A stretch of 39,257 nt of DNA, taken from Gammaproteobacteria bacterium. Its GTDB lineage: Bacteria; Pseudomonadota; Gammaproteobacteria; Xanthomonadales; Rhodanobacteraceae. The stretch is taken from contig JAJPHQ010000116.1 in the NCBI GenBank assembly GCA_021325195.1, positions 1-39,257 of the forward strand, written 5' to 3'. Made by a program: the position numbers and the translations under genes. The notes beneath the pieces were generated by a model that saw only the letters and a program-made list of their open reading frames with translations, was not told the DNA's origin and did no database searches. Of this stretch, positions 15,451 to 25,729 are shown one piece after another (position 1 is the stretch's first letter; each line of letters starts with the position of its first letter).

Positions 15451-16479
15451 ATGCGCATCCTGGTCACCGGCGCCAATGGACAGGTGGGGCACGAGCTGTT
15501 GTCAGCCATCCCCGGCGGCTTTGCCCGGGAGGGAATGGAAAACGCTTTGAACTCCTCTCTCTCCGGGAAAGGCGGCGCGAAGCTGCGGGCGCGCAGCGCC
15601 GGGGTGAGGGTACGCGCTTGCGAAATCCTCTGCGCCACCCGGGAAGGCAGACTCGAGGATGGCAGCGCATGCGAGCGCGTCGATCTTGCCGATCTCGATG
15701 CCCTGCCGAAAGCGCTCGACAGAATAGCGCCCGACCTGATCGTCAACGCCGCCGCGTACACCGCCGTCGATCGGGCCGAGGACGAACCGGACCTGGCGAT
15801 GCGCATCAACGGCGAGGCCGTGGGCGTGCTCGGCGCGTGGGCGGCAGGACGTGGCGCGCGCGTCATCCACTACTCGACCGATTACGTGTTCGACGGCAAC
15901 GCGACGATTCCGTACCGCGAGGACGATCCCGCGCAACCGCTGGGCGCCTACGGCCGCTCCAAGCTGGCCGGTGAAATCGCCCTGCGCGACAGCGGCGCAC
16001 GGCACCTGATCTTGCGCACCGCCTGGGTCTATGCCGCGCGCGGCCACAATTTCCTGCGCACGATGCTGCGGCTCGGAACCGAACGCGACGAATTGCGGGT
16101 GGTGGACGACCAGACCGGCGCGCCCACGTCGGCACGGTTGATCGCCGATGTCACTGCTCACGCGATGGCGCGATGGTGCAAGGCAGATGAAGGCACCGGG
16201 CCGGGGTCACTGGATGGCACGTATCACCTGGTCGCTTCCGGCCGGACCAGTTGGTGCGGTTTCGCCCGCGCAATCTTCGAACGCGCCCATCGTGCCGGTC
16301 TGATCGCGCGCGTGCCGCGCGTGACCGCGATCCGGACGGCGGACTATCCGACCCGGGCGAAGCGTCCAGCCTGGTCGGTGCTCGACACCACGAAGTTGCG
16401 GAAAGCCTTCGGCGTCGCATTGCCCGACTGGCAGGCCGCGCTCGATGGAGTGATCGCGGAGCTGACGGCGGCCCGTTGA
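15451..16479 (+). CDS. rfbD: dTDP-4-dehydrorhamnose reductase with an internal repeat-encoded insert
   Basis: The enzyme reduces the 4-keto sugar to dTDP-L-rhamnose. TGANGQVG (residues 6-13) binds NADPH, and NAAAYTAVDRAEDE, HYSTDYVFDG and AYGRSKLAGE carry the reductase signature with the Tyr-Lys pair. The 342 residues are about 40 more than usual. The extra segment lies between LLSAI and about VRACEIL, near residues 20-55, and matches intergenic repeat family B. AGGAG ends at 15438, so ATG 15451 (MRILVTG) is spaced well; ATG 15439 would leave no spacing. Whether the insert harms folding is unknown, but all catalytic motifs lie outside it. Confidence 0.93.
   Translation: MRILVTGANGQVGHELLSAIPGGFAREGMENALNSSLSGKGGAKLRARSAGVRVRACEILCATREGRLEDGSACERVDLADLDALPKALDRIAPDLIVNAAAYTAVDRAEDEPDLAMRINGEAVGVLGAWAAGRGARVIHYSTDYVFDGNATIPYREDDPAQPLGAYGRSKLAGEIALRDSGARHLILRTAWVYAARGHNFLRTMLRLGTERDELRVVDDQTGAPTSARLIADVTAHAMARWCKADEGTGPGSLDGTYHLVASGRTSWCGFARAIFERAHRAGLIARVPRVTAIRTADYPTRAKRPAWSVLDTTKLRKAFGVALPDWQAALDGVIAELTAAR
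15552..15611. repeat. Family B repeat translated inside rfbD
   Basis: The stretch running CTCTCTCTCCGGGAAAGGCG, hairpin, GGGGTGAGGGT has the same order of blocks as the intergenic copies at 11517-11583 and 11680-11741. It is in frame and codes for about 20 residues ([19 protein letters not shown]). It coincides with the part of RmlD that is absent from normal family members. Confidence 0.68.
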
Positions 16480-16620
16480 TCCGGTCGCCGGTGGATCACC
16501 GCGGCGGTCTGCTATATCGTGGCGACGGCACGGGTGCCGGCCTGCAGGGCGAGCGCCATGGATGGCGCGAGTCAAGTACAAGGAAAGCACTTTCTCGACA
16601 ATCTGCTGGGGGGAATCACG

Positions 16621-18627
16621 ATGAAAACACTGCGTCGTTGCGTGCTCGCCTTGCTTGCCTGCGGCGTTGCAGGCGTGGCGCTGGCCGATCCGGTGTCCTT
16701 CGCGGATCTCGCGCGCCACGCGCAATACAGGATGGTCAAGATCTCGCCCGCCGGCACCCACATCGCCGCGACGTCGGTGCTGGCGGACGGCCAGACCGTG
16801 CTGTCGCTGATCGACATCGTGCACAGGAAGGGCGTCAACATCACCCCGCGCCAGGGCGACGACGTGCAGGACTTCTGGTGGGCGTCGCCGAAGTACGTGG
16901 TGTACACCGAAGCCCTGCATCAGGGCGGCTGGGATGCGCCGATCGCCACGGGCGAGCTGTACAGCGTCGAAGCCGACGGCGGCAGTCCGACGATGCTGTA
17001 CGGCTACCGCATGGACACGATGGAGGCCGGCACGCACATCCAGCACGCCACGCCCGAGTACGGCAGCGCGGATTTCCTGTCGCGGATCGACGGCGACCCC
17101 GACCACATCCTGGCGGTTGTCACCAACTGGGAAGCCTCCGGATCCGCCGGTGCGCTGAGCGTGGTGTACAAGATGGACGTGCGCGACGGCAACAAGGTGC
17201 GCGTCGCCGCCGCGCCGATGCGCGAGGCGGATTACCTTGCCGATCACCACGGTCACGTGCGCTTTGCCTACGGCGACGACCTTTCGGGCAACCGCGTGAT
17301 CTACATGCGTCCCGCCGACGGCGGCGATTGGCAGTTGCTGGAGAAGGCCAGCGCGGATCGCGACGTCCCGATCGCCTTCAGTGCCGACGACACGACGGTG
17401 TGGTTCACCTGTCCGGGTTCGCCGGGCTTCGGCGTCTGCAAGTTCGACCCGGCGAACCGGAAGATGACCAACGTGTGGAGCAATCCGCACGTGGAGCCGC
17501 AGGCGCTGGCGCGTGGGTTGGCCGAGGATTCGATCATCGGCGTGCGTTTCACCGATGGCCGGCCCGCGATCTCGGTGTTCGACAACGGTGCGCCGGGTGT
17601 GCAGGCGCTGATCGCATTGATGAAGCAGTACCCGGGCGAGGACGTGTGGTTCACTTCCGGCAGCGACGACGGCAGCAAGGCGGTCGCGCTGGTCGAGGCC
17701 GACGTCGATCCGGGCACGTTCTTTCTCTATGACCGCGCGTCGAACAAGTTCACGCCGCTGCTGCAGCGCGCGTCGTGGATCGACCCGGAAAAACTGGGAC
17801 GCGCCGAGCCCTTCACCTTCAAGACCCGCGACGGTCTGACCGAACAGGGCTACGTGACGTATCCGCCCGGCAAGGACGATGCCAGGCACCTGCCGATGGT
17901 GGTGTACGTGCACGGCGGACCGTACGGCATCCGCGACTGGTGGGAATACGACCCGTACGTGCAGGCGATGGCGATCCGCGGCTACGCAGTGCTGCAGGTG
18001 AACTACCGAGGCTCCGGTGGTTACGGATTCGACTTCGAAAAGGCCGGCTGGCGGCAATGGGGCGGCGAGATGCAGGACGACGTCACCGATGCCACGCGCT
18101 GGGCGGTTGCGCAGGGCATCGCCGATCCCGGCCGGATCTGCATCTACGGCGGCAGTTATGGCGGCTATGCAGCGCTGGAGGGCGCGGTCAAGGAACCCGA
18201 CCTCTACAAATGCGCAATCGGTTACGTCGGCGTGTACGACCTGCGCCTGATGGACACGCGCGGCGACATTCCGCAAAACATTTACGGCAAGGATTACCTG
18301 AAGCGCGTGCTGGGCACCGACATGGACGTGCTGGCGCAGCATTCGCCGATCTATCAATTGGACAACCTGAAGGCCAAGGTGATGCTGATCGTGGGCGGCC
18401 GCGACACCCGCGTGCCGCCGGTGCAGGGCATGGACATGCACATCGCGCTGCTGAAGCGCAGGATCGCGCACGAGTGGCTGTACAAGCCCGACGAATGGCA
18501 CGGCTTCTACAACCAGGACAACATCGCCGAACTGTTCCGGAAGGTCGATGCGTTTCTGGATGCCAACATCGGCCCGGCCGCGGTTTCGATGACGGGCTCG
18601 TCGTCCGCGCCAGCGACCGGCAAGTAG
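16621..18627 (+). CDS. Exported S9 (prolyl oligopeptidase) family peptidase
   Basis: The protein has 668 residues. Residues 1-22 are a signal peptide ending ALA-DP. Residues 30-390 form the beta-propeller part, and the C-terminal alpha/beta-hydrolase carries the triad S512 (YGGSYGGYAA), D595 (GGRDTRVP) and H627 (DEWHGF). The family cuts short peptides after proline or alanine, here in the periplasm. ATG 16621 has GGGGGAA eight bases upstream; the longer frame from 16519 would disrupt the signal peptide. A second S9 gene follows after 125 bases, where a CCCTCTCCC/GGAAGAGGG hairpin lies. The two proteins are only distantly similar, so this is not a recent duplication. Confidence 0.92.
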   Translation: MKTLRRCVLALLACGVAGVALADPVSFADLARHAQYRMVKISPAGTHIAATSVLADGQTVLSLIDIVHRKGVNITPRQGDDVQDFWWASPKYVVYTEALHQGGWDAPIATGELYSVEADGGSPTMLYGYRMDTMEAGTHIQHATPEYGSADFLSRIDGDPDHILAVVTNWEASGSAGALSVVYKMDVRDGNKVRVAAAPMREADYLADHHGHVRFAYGDDLSGNRVIYMRPADGGDWQLLEKASADRDVPIAFSADDTTVWFTCPGSPGFGVCKFDPANRKMTNVWSNPHVEPQALARGLAEDSIIGVRFTDGRPAISVFDNGAPGVQALIALMKQYPGEDVWFTSGSDDGSKAVALVEADVDPGTFFLYDRASNKFTPLLQRASWIDPEKLGRAEPFTFKTRDGLTEQGYVTYPPGKDDARHLPMVVYVHGGPYGIRDWWEYDPYVQAMAIRGYAVLQVNYRGSGGYGFDFEKAGWRQWGGEMQDDVTDATRWAVAQGIADPGRICIYGGSYGGYAALEGAVKEPDLYKCAIGYVGVYDLRLMDTRGDIPQNIYGKDYLKRVLGTDMDVLAQHSPIYQLDNLKAKVMLIVGGRDTRVPPVQGMDMHIALLKRRIAHEWLYKPDEWHGFYNQDNIAELFRKVDAFLDANIGPAAVSMTGSSSAPATGK

Positions 18628-18752
18628 CTGCCGGCGACACACGCTGCGCTTTTGAATCCCTCTCCCGAGGGAAGAGGGCTCCATGCGTCGCTTGCGCGCA
18701 GTTCCTCCGCGCCGTACCGTGGCGCCCTTGACCAGCCTGTCGGGGAATCGCC

Positions 18753-20813
18753 ATGAACGTTCGGCTTGCCGCTTGCGCCTTCGCGCTGTTTCTTGCCACG
18801 GGGGCCGCCACCGCGGCCACGCATCCCTTCGACGCGCACGATCTGGCGATGATGGACCGGGTATCCGATCCGCACCTGTCGCCGGACGGCGAATGGGTGG
18901 CCTTCAGCGTGCGCAGCACCGACTGGAAGGACAACAAGGGCGTCAACAGCGTTTGGCTGCTCGATCTTTCGAAGAAGGCCGCCGGACCACGCCGCGTCAC
19001 CGATCCGGAATTGAATGCCAACAGCCCGGCGTTCTCGCCGGACGGCAAGACGGTGTATTTCCTCGCGACCGAAAAGGATTCGACGCAACTGTGGTCGGCG
19101 CCGGTCGCGGGCGGTGCGCCGGTGCAGGTGACGCACCTGCCGCTGGACATCGACAACTACAGGATTTCGCCCGACGGCAAGTCGCTGCTGTTCTCGGCGC
19201 AGATGTTCGAGGATTGCGCGACGCCGGCATGCACGCGCGCGAGACTCGATGCGCAGAAGAAAATCAAGGCCACCGGCCGGCTGTACCACCGCCTGTTCGT
19301 CCGGCACTGGGATGTCTGGTCCGATCACCGGCGCGGCCAGTTGTTCACGATGCCGCTGGACGGTTCTTCCGGGCCGATCCTGTTGACCAAGGGCATCGAC
19401 GGCGACGTGCCCAGCAAGCCGGATGGCAGCAACGCCGAATACGCGTTCTCGCCGGACGGCAAGACCGTGTACTTCGACGTGCGGATCGCGGGCAAGACCG
19501 AGCCGTGGTCCACCAACTTCGACGTGTATTCGGTGCCGGCCGACGGTTCGGCCGCGCCGAGAAACCTGACCGTCTCGAACCTCGCGTGGGATGCGTATCC
19601 GCTGCCCTCGCGCGATGGCAGGACGCTGTACTACCTCGCGCAGAAGGTGCCGGGGTTCGAGTCCGACCGCTTCGGGATCATGGCGCTGGATCTCGCGACC
19701 GGCAAGACACGTGAAATCGATCCGGACTGGGACCGTTCCGCGACGCCGATGGAACTCTCCGCCGACGGCAAGACGCTGTACACCACGGTCGCCGATGAGG
19801 GCAACGTCGCGCTGTATGCGATCGACGTCGCCAGCGGCAGGCCTGCGAAGTTGCTGAGCGACGGCAGCGTGATGGGCTTCGACGTGACGGGTGACCGCAT
19901 CGTCGCCGCACGCCAGGATTTCACGCATCCGACCGATCTGCACACGCTGAACGCACAAGGCAAGGCTCTCGCCCAGGTCACGCATTTCAACGCGGCGCGG
20001 CTCAAGGACATCGAGTTTTCCAGGGCGCAGTGGTTTGCGTTCAAGGGCTGGAACGGCGACATCGTGCACGGTTACGTGATGCCGCCGGTGGGCGCCAAAC
20101 CGGGCCGGAAATATCCCGTCGCGTTCCTGGTCCACGGCGGCCCGCAGGGCGCCTGGCCCGACGAGTTCCATTACCGCTGGAATCCCGAGGTGTATGCCGG
20201 CGCCGGCTTCGCGGTGGTCGCGGTCAACTTCCACGGCTCGGTCGGCTACGGTCAGGCCTTCACCAATGCGATCTCCGAGCACTGGGGCGACCGTCCGCTG
20301 GAGGATTTGCAGAAGGGCTGGGCCGCGGCGCTGGAACGGTTTTCCTTCCTCGACGGCCACGCTGCCTGCGCGCTGGGCGCGAGCTACGGCGGCTACATGA
20401 TCTACTGGATGGCCGGCGTGTGGAACCAGCCGTGGAAATGCATGGTCGATCACGACGGCGTGTTCGACGCGCGAATGATGTACTACGCCACCGACGAGCT
20501 GTGGTTCGAGGAGCACGAGAACGGCGGCACGCAGTTCGATCATCCGGAGAACTACGAGAAGTTCAACCCGCTCGACCACGTCAGGGACTGGCGCGTGCCG
20601 ATGCTGGTGATCCATTCCGACCACGATTACAGGATTCCGCTGTCGCAGGGACTGGGCGCGTTCACCGCGCTGCAGCGGCGCGGCATCCCCAGCGAGTTCC
20701 TGAACTTCCCGGACGAAAGCCACCTCGTGCTGAAGCCGCAGAACAGCGTGCAGTGGCACGACACCGTGATCGGGTGGCTGAAAAAGTGGACGGCTGGGGC
20801 CCCCGACAAGTGA
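18753..20813 (+). CDS. Exported S9 family dipeptidyl-peptidase-like enzyme
   Basis: The protein has 686 residues with a signal peptide (MNVRLAACAFALFLATGAAT-A). WD/PD40-like propeller strands (HLSPDGEWVAFS, AFSPDGKTVYFL, AFSPDGKTVYFD) come next, then a hydrolase domain with S544 (GASYGGYM), D625 (HSDHDYRIP) and H657 (DESHLVL). The pattern fits DPP-like S9C enzymes that release dipeptides or acylated residues. It lies 125 bases after the other S9 gene on the same strand, and the two may act together in periplasmic peptide use. It ends 167 bases before the convergent dxs gene, with palindromes between. Confidence 0.92.
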   Translation: MNVRLAACAFALFLATGAATAATHPFDAHDLAMMDRVSDPHLSPDGEWVAFSVRSTDWKDNKGVNSVWLLDLSKKAAGPRRVTDPELNANSPAFSPDGKTVYFLATEKDSTQLWSAPVAGGAPVQVTHLPLDIDNYRISPDGKSLLFSAQMFEDCATPACTRARLDAQKKIKATGRLYHRLFVRHWDVWSDHRRGQLFTMPLDGSSGPILLTKGIDGDVPSKPDGSNAEYAFSPDGKTVYFDVRIAGKTEPWSTNFDVYSVPADGSAAPRNLTVSNLAWDAYPLPSRDGRTLYYLAQKVPGFESDRFGIMALDLATGKTREIDPDWDRSATPMELSADGKTLYTTVADEGNVALYAIDVASGRPAKLLSDGSVMGFDVTGDRIVAARQDFTHPTDLHTLNAQGKALAQVTHFNAARLKDIEFSRAQWFAFKGWNGDIVHGYVMPPVGAKPGRKYPVAFLVHGGPQGAWPDEFHYRWNPEVYAGAGFAVVAVNFHGSVGYGQAFTNAISEHWGDRPLEDLQKGWAAALERFSFLDGHAACALGASYGGYMIYWMAGVWNQPWKCMVDHDGVFDARMMYYATDELWFEEHENGGTQFDHPENYEKFNPLDHVRDWRVPMLVIHSDHDYRIPLSQGLGAFTALQRRGIPSEFLNFPDESHLVLKPQNSVQWHDTVIGWLKKWTAGAPDK

Positions 20814-20817
20814 GAGC

Positions 20818-20955
20818 AGATTCCGGGTTCCGCCGCGATGAGGCCGCGGCGGCCACGAAATGACGAGTTTCAGGAATGTGCGGCGTCTGGAATGGCGGGT
20901 AAATTTTGTTGTCATTCCGGGGCCGGCCGAAGGCCGGAACCCGGAATCTGCTTTC
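20818..20955. repeat. Two ATTCCGGG palindromes between convergent genes
   Basis: A reverse unit (20818-20866, arms CCGCCGCG/CGCGGCGG) is followed by a forward unit (20910-20955, arms CCGGCC/GGCCGG). They fill the gap between the S9 peptidase and dxs, which run towards each other. The strong hairpins might stop or protect both mRNAs. Confidence 0.82.
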
Positions 20956-20980
20956 TGCAAGCCGCGGAACAACGAGCGTG

Positions 20981-22795
20981 CTACACCGCGTTGCGCAGCG
21001 ACGACGTTGCGTGAGCGAATTGCGGAAAGCGCGCGAGGATCGCGCTGCGGATGCCATCGGCATCCAATCCAGCTTCGGCCAGCAATTCTTCCCGGCTTCC
21101 GTGTCCCAGAAATGCATCGGGAAGGCCGAGGTGCAGGATCGGAATCTCGATGCCGTCTTTCGAAAGCGACTCCGCGACGGCGGAACCCGCGCCGCCGGCG
21201 ATCGCGTTGTCTTCCAGCGTCACCAGTGCGTCGTGGGTGCGCGCGATGTCCCGCACCAGCATCGCATCCAGCGGCTTGACGAAGCGCATGTTGACCACGG
21301 TCGCGCCGAGTTCCGTGCCCACCTTTTCCGCGGGCGCGACGGTGCAGCCGAACGCCAGCAACGCCAGGCCCGAACCGTGACGGCGCACCTGCGCCTTGCC
21401 CACCGGCAGTCCGGTCAGCGCGGGATCGATCATGGCGCCGGGACCACCGCCACGCGGATAGCGGATCGCGGCGGGACCCTGGTGGCGGAAACCGGTGGTC
21501 AGCATCTGCCGGCATTCGTTCTCGTCGGCGGGCGCCATCACGAGCATGTTGGGAATGCAGCGCAGGTACGAGAGATCGAAACTGCCCGCGTGCGTGGGGC
21601 CGTCGGGACCGACCACGCCGGCGCGGTCGATCGCGAAGGTGACGTCGAGGTTCTGCAGCGCGACGTCGTGGATCAACTGGTCGTAGGCGCGCTGCAGGAA
21701 CGTGGAGGAGATCGCCACCACCGGCTTCGCGCCTTCGCAGGCCAGCCCCGCCGCCAGCGTGACCGCGTGCTGCTCGGCGATCGCGACATCGAAATAGCGG
21801 TCCGGAAATGCCTGCGAGAAACGCACCAGTCCGGAACCCTCGCGCATCGCCGGCGTGATGCCGCAGAGACGCGGATCCGCGGCGGCCATGTCGCACAGCC
21901 AGTCGGCGAACACGTCGGTGTAGGTCGGTTTCTTCGCATCGGGCTTGTGCGCCACGCCCTGGCCGGGATCGAACGGGCCCACCGCGTGGTATTCGATCTG
22001 CGCGTGCTCGGCCGGGGCGTAGCCCTTGCCCTTGACGGTGACGACGTGCAGCAGTTGCGGACCGCGCCTGTCTCGCGACGCACGCAACGCCGACAGCAGT
22101 TGCGGCAAGTCGTGACCGTCCACCGGACCCGAATAGGCAAAACCCCATTCCTCGAACAGTGCTTCGGGATGCGGCCCCGCCTTGCCTGCCTCGCCCGCAC
22201 GCAGGCGCGCGAGGGTGCGGTCCAGTCCGCCCACGTTCTCGCTGATCGACATGCCGTTGTCGTTGAGGATCACCAGGAGGTCGAGTCCGGCGCCGCCGGC
22301 GTGGTTCAGCGCCTCGAACGCCATGCCCGCGGTCATCGCGCCGTCGCCGATCACCGCGACCACCTTGCGCGGATCGCCCTTGCGCCGCGCGGCGATCGCC
22401 ATGCCCAGCGCGGCGGAAATGGACGTCGAGGAATGTCCCACGCCGAAGGCGTCGTACCCGCTCTCCTCGCGGCTGGGAAACGGCGCCAGCCCGTCCTTCT
22501 TCTTGATGGTGGTGATCCGGTCGCGCCGGCCGGTCAGGATCTTGTGCGGATAACTCTGGTGGCCCACGTCCCACACGATCCGGTCTTCCGGCGTGTCGAA
22601 CAGGTAATGCAGCGCGACCGTCAGCTCGACCACGCCCAGTCCCGCGCCGAAATGGCCGCCCACGCTGGCGACCGATTCGATCAGGTATTCGCGCAGTTCC
22701 TTCGCCACCTGCGGCAGTTCACGCTCGGGAACGCGCTTCAAGTCCGCCGGTGAATCGATGCGGGCGAGGCGGGGATAGCGGACGGGGTCGATCAT
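20981..22795 (-). CDS. dxs: 1-deoxy-D-xylulose-5-phosphate synthase
   Basis: The protein has 604 residues, near the usual 620. It condenses pyruvate and glyceraldehyde-3-phosphate, using thiamine diphosphate, to start the MEP isoprenoid pathway. The early histidine motif [20 protein letters not shown] is present, the TPP/Mg motif is [17 protein letters not shown] with LNDNGMSIS, and the glutamate for TPP activation lies in [14 protein letters not shown]. Start [13 protein letters not shown] at ATG 22795 was preferred to 22873, which would overlap the clc gene and add 26 non-conserved residues. It follows clc by 43 bases on the same strand. The usual partners xseB and ispA are not in the window. 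Confidence 0.96.
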   Translation of the reverse strand: MIDPVRYPRLARIDSPADLKRVPERELPQVAKELREYLIESVASVGGHFGAGLGVVELTVALHYLFDTPEDRIVWDVGHQSYPHKILTGRRDRITTIKKKDGLAPFPSREESGYDAFGVGHSSTSISAALGMAIAARRKGDPRKVVAVIGDGAMTAGMAFEALNHAGGAGLDLLVILNDNGMSISENVGGLDRTLARLRAGEAGKAGPHPEALFEEWGFAYSGPVDGHDLPQLLSALRASRDRRGPQLLHVVTVKGKGYAPAEHAQIEYHAVGPFDPGQGVAHKPDAKKPTYTDVFADWLCDMAAADPRLCGITPAMREGSGLVRFSQAFPDRYFDVAIAEQHAVTLAAGLACEGAKPVVAISSTFLQRAYDQLIHDVALQNLDVTFAIDRAGVVGPDGPTHAGSFDLSYLRCIPNMLVMAPADENECRQMLTTGFRHQGPAAIRYPRGGGPGAMIDPALTGLPVGKAQVRRHGSGLALLAFGCTVAPAEKVGTELGATVVNMRFVKPLDAMLVRDIARTHDALVTLEDNAIAGGAGSAVAESLSKDGIEIPILHLGLPDAFLGHGSREELLAEAGLDADGIRSAILARFPQFAHATSSLRNAV

Positions 22796-22838
22796 CCGGC
22801 TATTGTTCGCCGCGCGGCGACGCGCCGCAAGCGTGGTT

Positions 22839-24767
22839 TCACGACACCGACGCGCGGTCGTTGCGCGATCCATTCACCGCGCCGAAGCGCCGCTTCAGGG
22901 TCTGCCGGATCCGGATGTTGCGTGCCGCGTCGCGCGCCTCGTGCAGCCGCCGCGCGTGTGCCGACAGCAGGTCGCCGCGGGTCAGGATCCCGACCATCCG
23001 CGTGGCGTCATCGCGCGCCACCACGATCAGCCGTCCGACGTTCTCGGCCACCATGTGATCGGCCGCCTCGCGCAGCGAATGATCCTCGCGCACCACGATC
23101 GGTCCGCGCTTCAGCATCTCGCCGATCCGCTTCAGTCCCGGCTGGTCGGGATCAAGCAGGTCGCGGCGGGTGATCACGCCGCGCACCCGGCCGTTGTCGT
23201 CGATCACCGGATAGCCCTGGTGCTGCGCCTCGGCGCGGCCGGAGTTCAGCCATGCGCGCACCTCGCCCAGTTCGTCGGACGTCTTCAGCGTCTGCACGTC
23301 GCGGGTGCAGGCCTGTCCCACTGCAATCTGGTCGAGAAAATCCGCCGCGTATTCGGATGGCACGCGCACGCCACGGCGCGCGATCTTCTCGGTCATGATG
23401 GTGTTGCGCATCATCAGCGCCGAAATCAGGTAGGCCGCGGTGCAGCCGCCCAGCAGCGGCAGCAGACCCAGCGGCTGGCGGGTGGTCTCGAACGCGAACA
23501 CGATCGAGGTCAGCAGCGCGCGCGAGGCGCCGGCGAAGATCGCGGCCATCCCGACCAGCGCGGCGATGCGCGGGTCGATGCCCAAGACGGGCGCGAAGTG
23601 CACCGCGGCGAAACCCAGCAGCGCGCCGAACGCGCCGCCGATCGTGAACAGCGGCGCCAGCGTGCCGCCCGAGGTGCCGCTGCCCAGCGCGATCACCCAC
23701 GACAGGAACTTCAGCAGGCACAGGCCCAGCAGCACCCTGACGCCGAAGTGGCCGGACACCATCGCCTCGATGTTGTCGTAGCCCACGCCCAGCGTGTGCG
23801 GCGCGATCCAGCCGATCAGGCCGACCGCAAGGCCGCCGATCGCCGGCCACCACATCCAGTGCACCGGCAGTTTCTCGAACGCATCCTCGACGCCGTACAC
23901 CACCCGCGTCACGCCCACGCTGACCAGGCCCACCAGCGCGCCCAGCGCGATGTAGCTGGCCAGTGCCGCACCACTCGGTTCGCTCAACGCAGGCATCGCG
24001 AACACCGCGGCCGAACCGTGACTCGCGTAACGGATGCCGGTGGCGGTGACGGTGGCCAGCGCGACCGGGATCAGCGAGCGCGGACGCAGTTCGAACAGCA
24101 GCAGCTCCACCGCCAGGATCACCGCCGACACCGGCGAGCCGAACACCGCGGCCATGCCCGCGGCCGCGCCGGCCGCCAGCAGCACCTTGCGTTCCTCGGC
24201 GGTGACGCGCAGCAGTTGTCCCAGGAACGAGCCCAGCGCGCCGCCGGTGGCGATGATCGGGCCCTCGGCGCCGAACGGGCCGCCGGTGCCGATCGCGATC
24301 GCGGACGACACCGGTTTCAGGAAGGTGATGCGCGGCGCGATCCGCGATTCGTTCAGCAGCACCTGTTCCATCGCTTCCGGAATGCCGTGGCCGCGGATCG
24401 CCGACGAACCCCAGCGCGCCATCGCGCCCACGATCACGCCCCCGATCACCGGAATCGCGATCACCCACGGACCCAGATGGTTGTCCGCGGGCGAGGAGAA
24501 CGCGGCCGACCAGCGCCCGTAGAAGGCGAGATTGGTGACCAGTCCGATCAGCGCGATCAGAATCTGCGCGATGTATGCGGTGCCGATCGCGATCAACACC
24601 GCCAGCGCGCTGACCAGCAGCACGCGCCGGGTGACCAGCGTCGAACGGCGGGGCATGCTGGCCGCGTCCAGCGCCACGCCCAGCGAAGGCGCGATCGGCA
24701 GCGCATCGGTGGAACCTTCGGTGCGGACGCTCTCGTGGTCGGGCAGGCGGGGTTGCGGATCGTTCAA
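22839..24767 (-). CDS. ClC-type chloride/proton transporter with two CBS domains
   Basis: The protein has about 642 residues. The membrane domain shows the ClC filter motifs [17 protein letters not shown], with the gating glutamate, and [24 protein letters not shown] after helix H keeps a glutamate at the place of the internal proton glutamate of CLC-ec1, so it is probably a Cl/H antiporter. Two CBS domains cover about the last 150 residues before a basic tail ([20 protein letters not shown] and [20 protein letters not shown]) and may sense adenine nucleotides. The start is uncertain: TTG 24767 (LNDPQPRL) sits downstream of a TGTAAAAT extended -10-like sequence, ATG 24656 is the alternative, and the longer frame to 24950 reads into repeats. 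Confidence 0.87.
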   Translation of the reverse strand: MNDPQPRLPDHESVRTEGSTDALPIAPSLGVALDAASMPRRSTLVTRRVLLVSALAVLIAIGTAYIAQILIALIGLVTNLAFYGRWSAAFSSPADNHLGPWVIAIPVIGGVIVGAMARWGSSAIRGHGIPEAMEQVLLNESRIAPRITFLKPVSSAIAIGTGGPFGAEGPIIATGGALGSFLGQLLRVTAEERKVLLAAGAAAGMAAVFGSPVSAVILAVELLLFELRPRSLIPVALATVTATGIRYASHGSAAVFAMPALSEPSGAALASYIALGALVGLVSVGVTRVVYGVEDAFEKLPVHWMWWPAIGGLAVGLIGWIAPHTLGVGYDNIEAMVSGHFGVRVLLGLCLLKFLSWVIALGSGTSGGTLAPLFTIGGAFGALLGFAAVHFAPVLGIDPRIAALVGMAAIFAGASRALLTSIVFAFETTRQPLGLLPLLGGCTAAYLISALMMRNTIMTEKIARRGVRVPSEYAADFLDQIAVGQACTRDVQTLKTSDELGEVRAWLNSGRAEAQHQGYPVIDDNGRVRGVITRRDLLDPDQPGLKRIGEMLKRGPIVVREDHSLREAADHMVAENVGRLIVVARDDATRMVGILTRGDLLSAHARRLHEARDAARNIRIRQTLKRRFGAVNGSRNDRASVS

Positions 24768-24885
24768 GGGTGTTCCCGTGGGCAGACGCCGCGAGGGTCC
24801 CGCGGCAAAAGCGGGAGATTTTACAGGCCGCCACGGCGCAACCGAAGAGGGGAAACCGCGACGACAAGGAAACGGCAGACCCCTT

Positions 24886-25031
24886 CGTGATCCCGGAGCC
24901 GCCGTGGACGAAATGCGCGGCAGAACCCGAATCTGCTTCGCACCAAACACGTCTGCGCGCGATGACTGCCGTCCATGGCCAAGCGCGCCGTGGTTTCGTT
25001 CGCGATGAAACCGCGAACGGCGCCGGAATGA
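24886..25031. repeat. Composite palindromic element (forward unit, spacer, reverse unit), degenerate
   Basis: A worn forward unit (about 24886-24940) and a reverse unit (about 24983-25031) flank a spacer containing GTCTGCGCGCGATGACTGCC. The same order and spacer recur at 26301-26451, so the whole element of about 150 bases has been copied as one piece. It fills most of the 308-base gap between clc and the HNH gene; no gene is seen there. Confidence 0.75.
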
Positions 25032-25075
25032 CGACCGCTCTTATGCTTCCCCAGTCCCGAGTCCCGGGTCCCGTT

Positions 25076-25693
25076 CTAGCTGGGCCGCCGGTTCTTCGGC
25101 AGGTGGTGCATCAGGAACTCCATCTGGTCCGCCAGGATGTTGCGGTTGGACAGGATCAGGTGTTCCACCCAGCTCGGCTTGTACGGCACCGCCAGCAGGC
25201 GCATCCCGGCCTGCTGCGGCGTGCGTCCGCCCTTGTGGATGTTGCAGGCCAGACAGGCGCTGACCACGTTCTCCCACGCATCGCGTCCGCCGCGCGACAG
25301 CGGCAGCACGTGATCGCGGGTCAGCTCGCCGCGCGTGCAATGCCGGCCGCAGTACAGGCACAGGTAACGGTCGCGCGCGAACAACGCGCCGTTGGTCAGT
25401 GCGGGCGAAGGATCGATCGCGGTGCTGCGGCAATGACCGCGGCTGGCGACGATCGGATGCAGCAGCAGGGTGCTCTGTTCGCCGGTGAGGCGGCTATGGC
25501 CGCCATGGACAGTCAGGCACGGCTCGCCCAGCGTCCAGGCCACCGCTTCGCGCACGTACAGGCATGCCGCGTCCTGCCAACTGATCCAGTCCAGGATCCG
25601 GCCGCCCGCATCCAGCGACAGCACGCGCGTGCTGTGCAGATCGGCCACGGCGCCCCGGAGGTGATCGGTGTCGCTGGCTGTGTGCGAGTCCAT
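25076..25693 (-). CDS. HNH endonuclease family protein
   Basis: The protein has 205 residues. The C-terminal half is an HNH domain of the zinc-ribbon kind: C112 and C115 (CLYC), D127-H128 (RDHVLPLSRGG), N142 (ENVVSAC), C147/C150 and N151 with H153-K154 (CNIHKGG). The N-terminal 100 residues form a conserved region found in the proteobacterial relatives of this protein but without known function. ATG 25693 was chosen; a TTG at 25714 is the alternative. It follows a GNAT gene by 36 bases. No methyltransferase or other restriction partner is near, so a housekeeping or repair role is as likely as defence. Confidence 0.87.
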   Translation of the reverse strand: MDSHTASDTDHLRGAVADLHSTRVLSLDAGGRILDWISWQDAACLYVREAVAWTLGEPCLTVHGGHSRLTGEQSTLLLHPIVASRGHCRSTAIDPSPALTNGALFARDRYLCLYCGRHCTRGELTRDHVLPLSRGGRDAWENVVSACLACNIHKGGRTPQQAGMRLLAVPYKPSWVEHLILSNRNILADQMEFLMHHLPKNRRPS

Positions 25694-25729
25694 GATCCGT
25701 GCAGCATAGAACAAATCGCCGAACAGGCG

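Noticed and set aside
18507-22574. 1355-codon open frame on the minus strand
   Set aside because: It runs antisense through an S9 peptidase and out of frame through dxs, and is rich in Arg, Gly and Ala as expected for a GC-rich shadow frame.
22803-24890. 695-codon open frame on the plus strand
   Set aside because: It is antisense to the ClC gene, whose transporter motifs and CBS domains are unmistakable; the plus-strand protein is low-complexity His/Arg/Gln.
25076-25693. Restriction system built on the HNH gene
   Set aside because: There is no methyltransferase, specificity or defence partner nearby, and similar HNH proteins occur as isolated genes in many proteobacteria.
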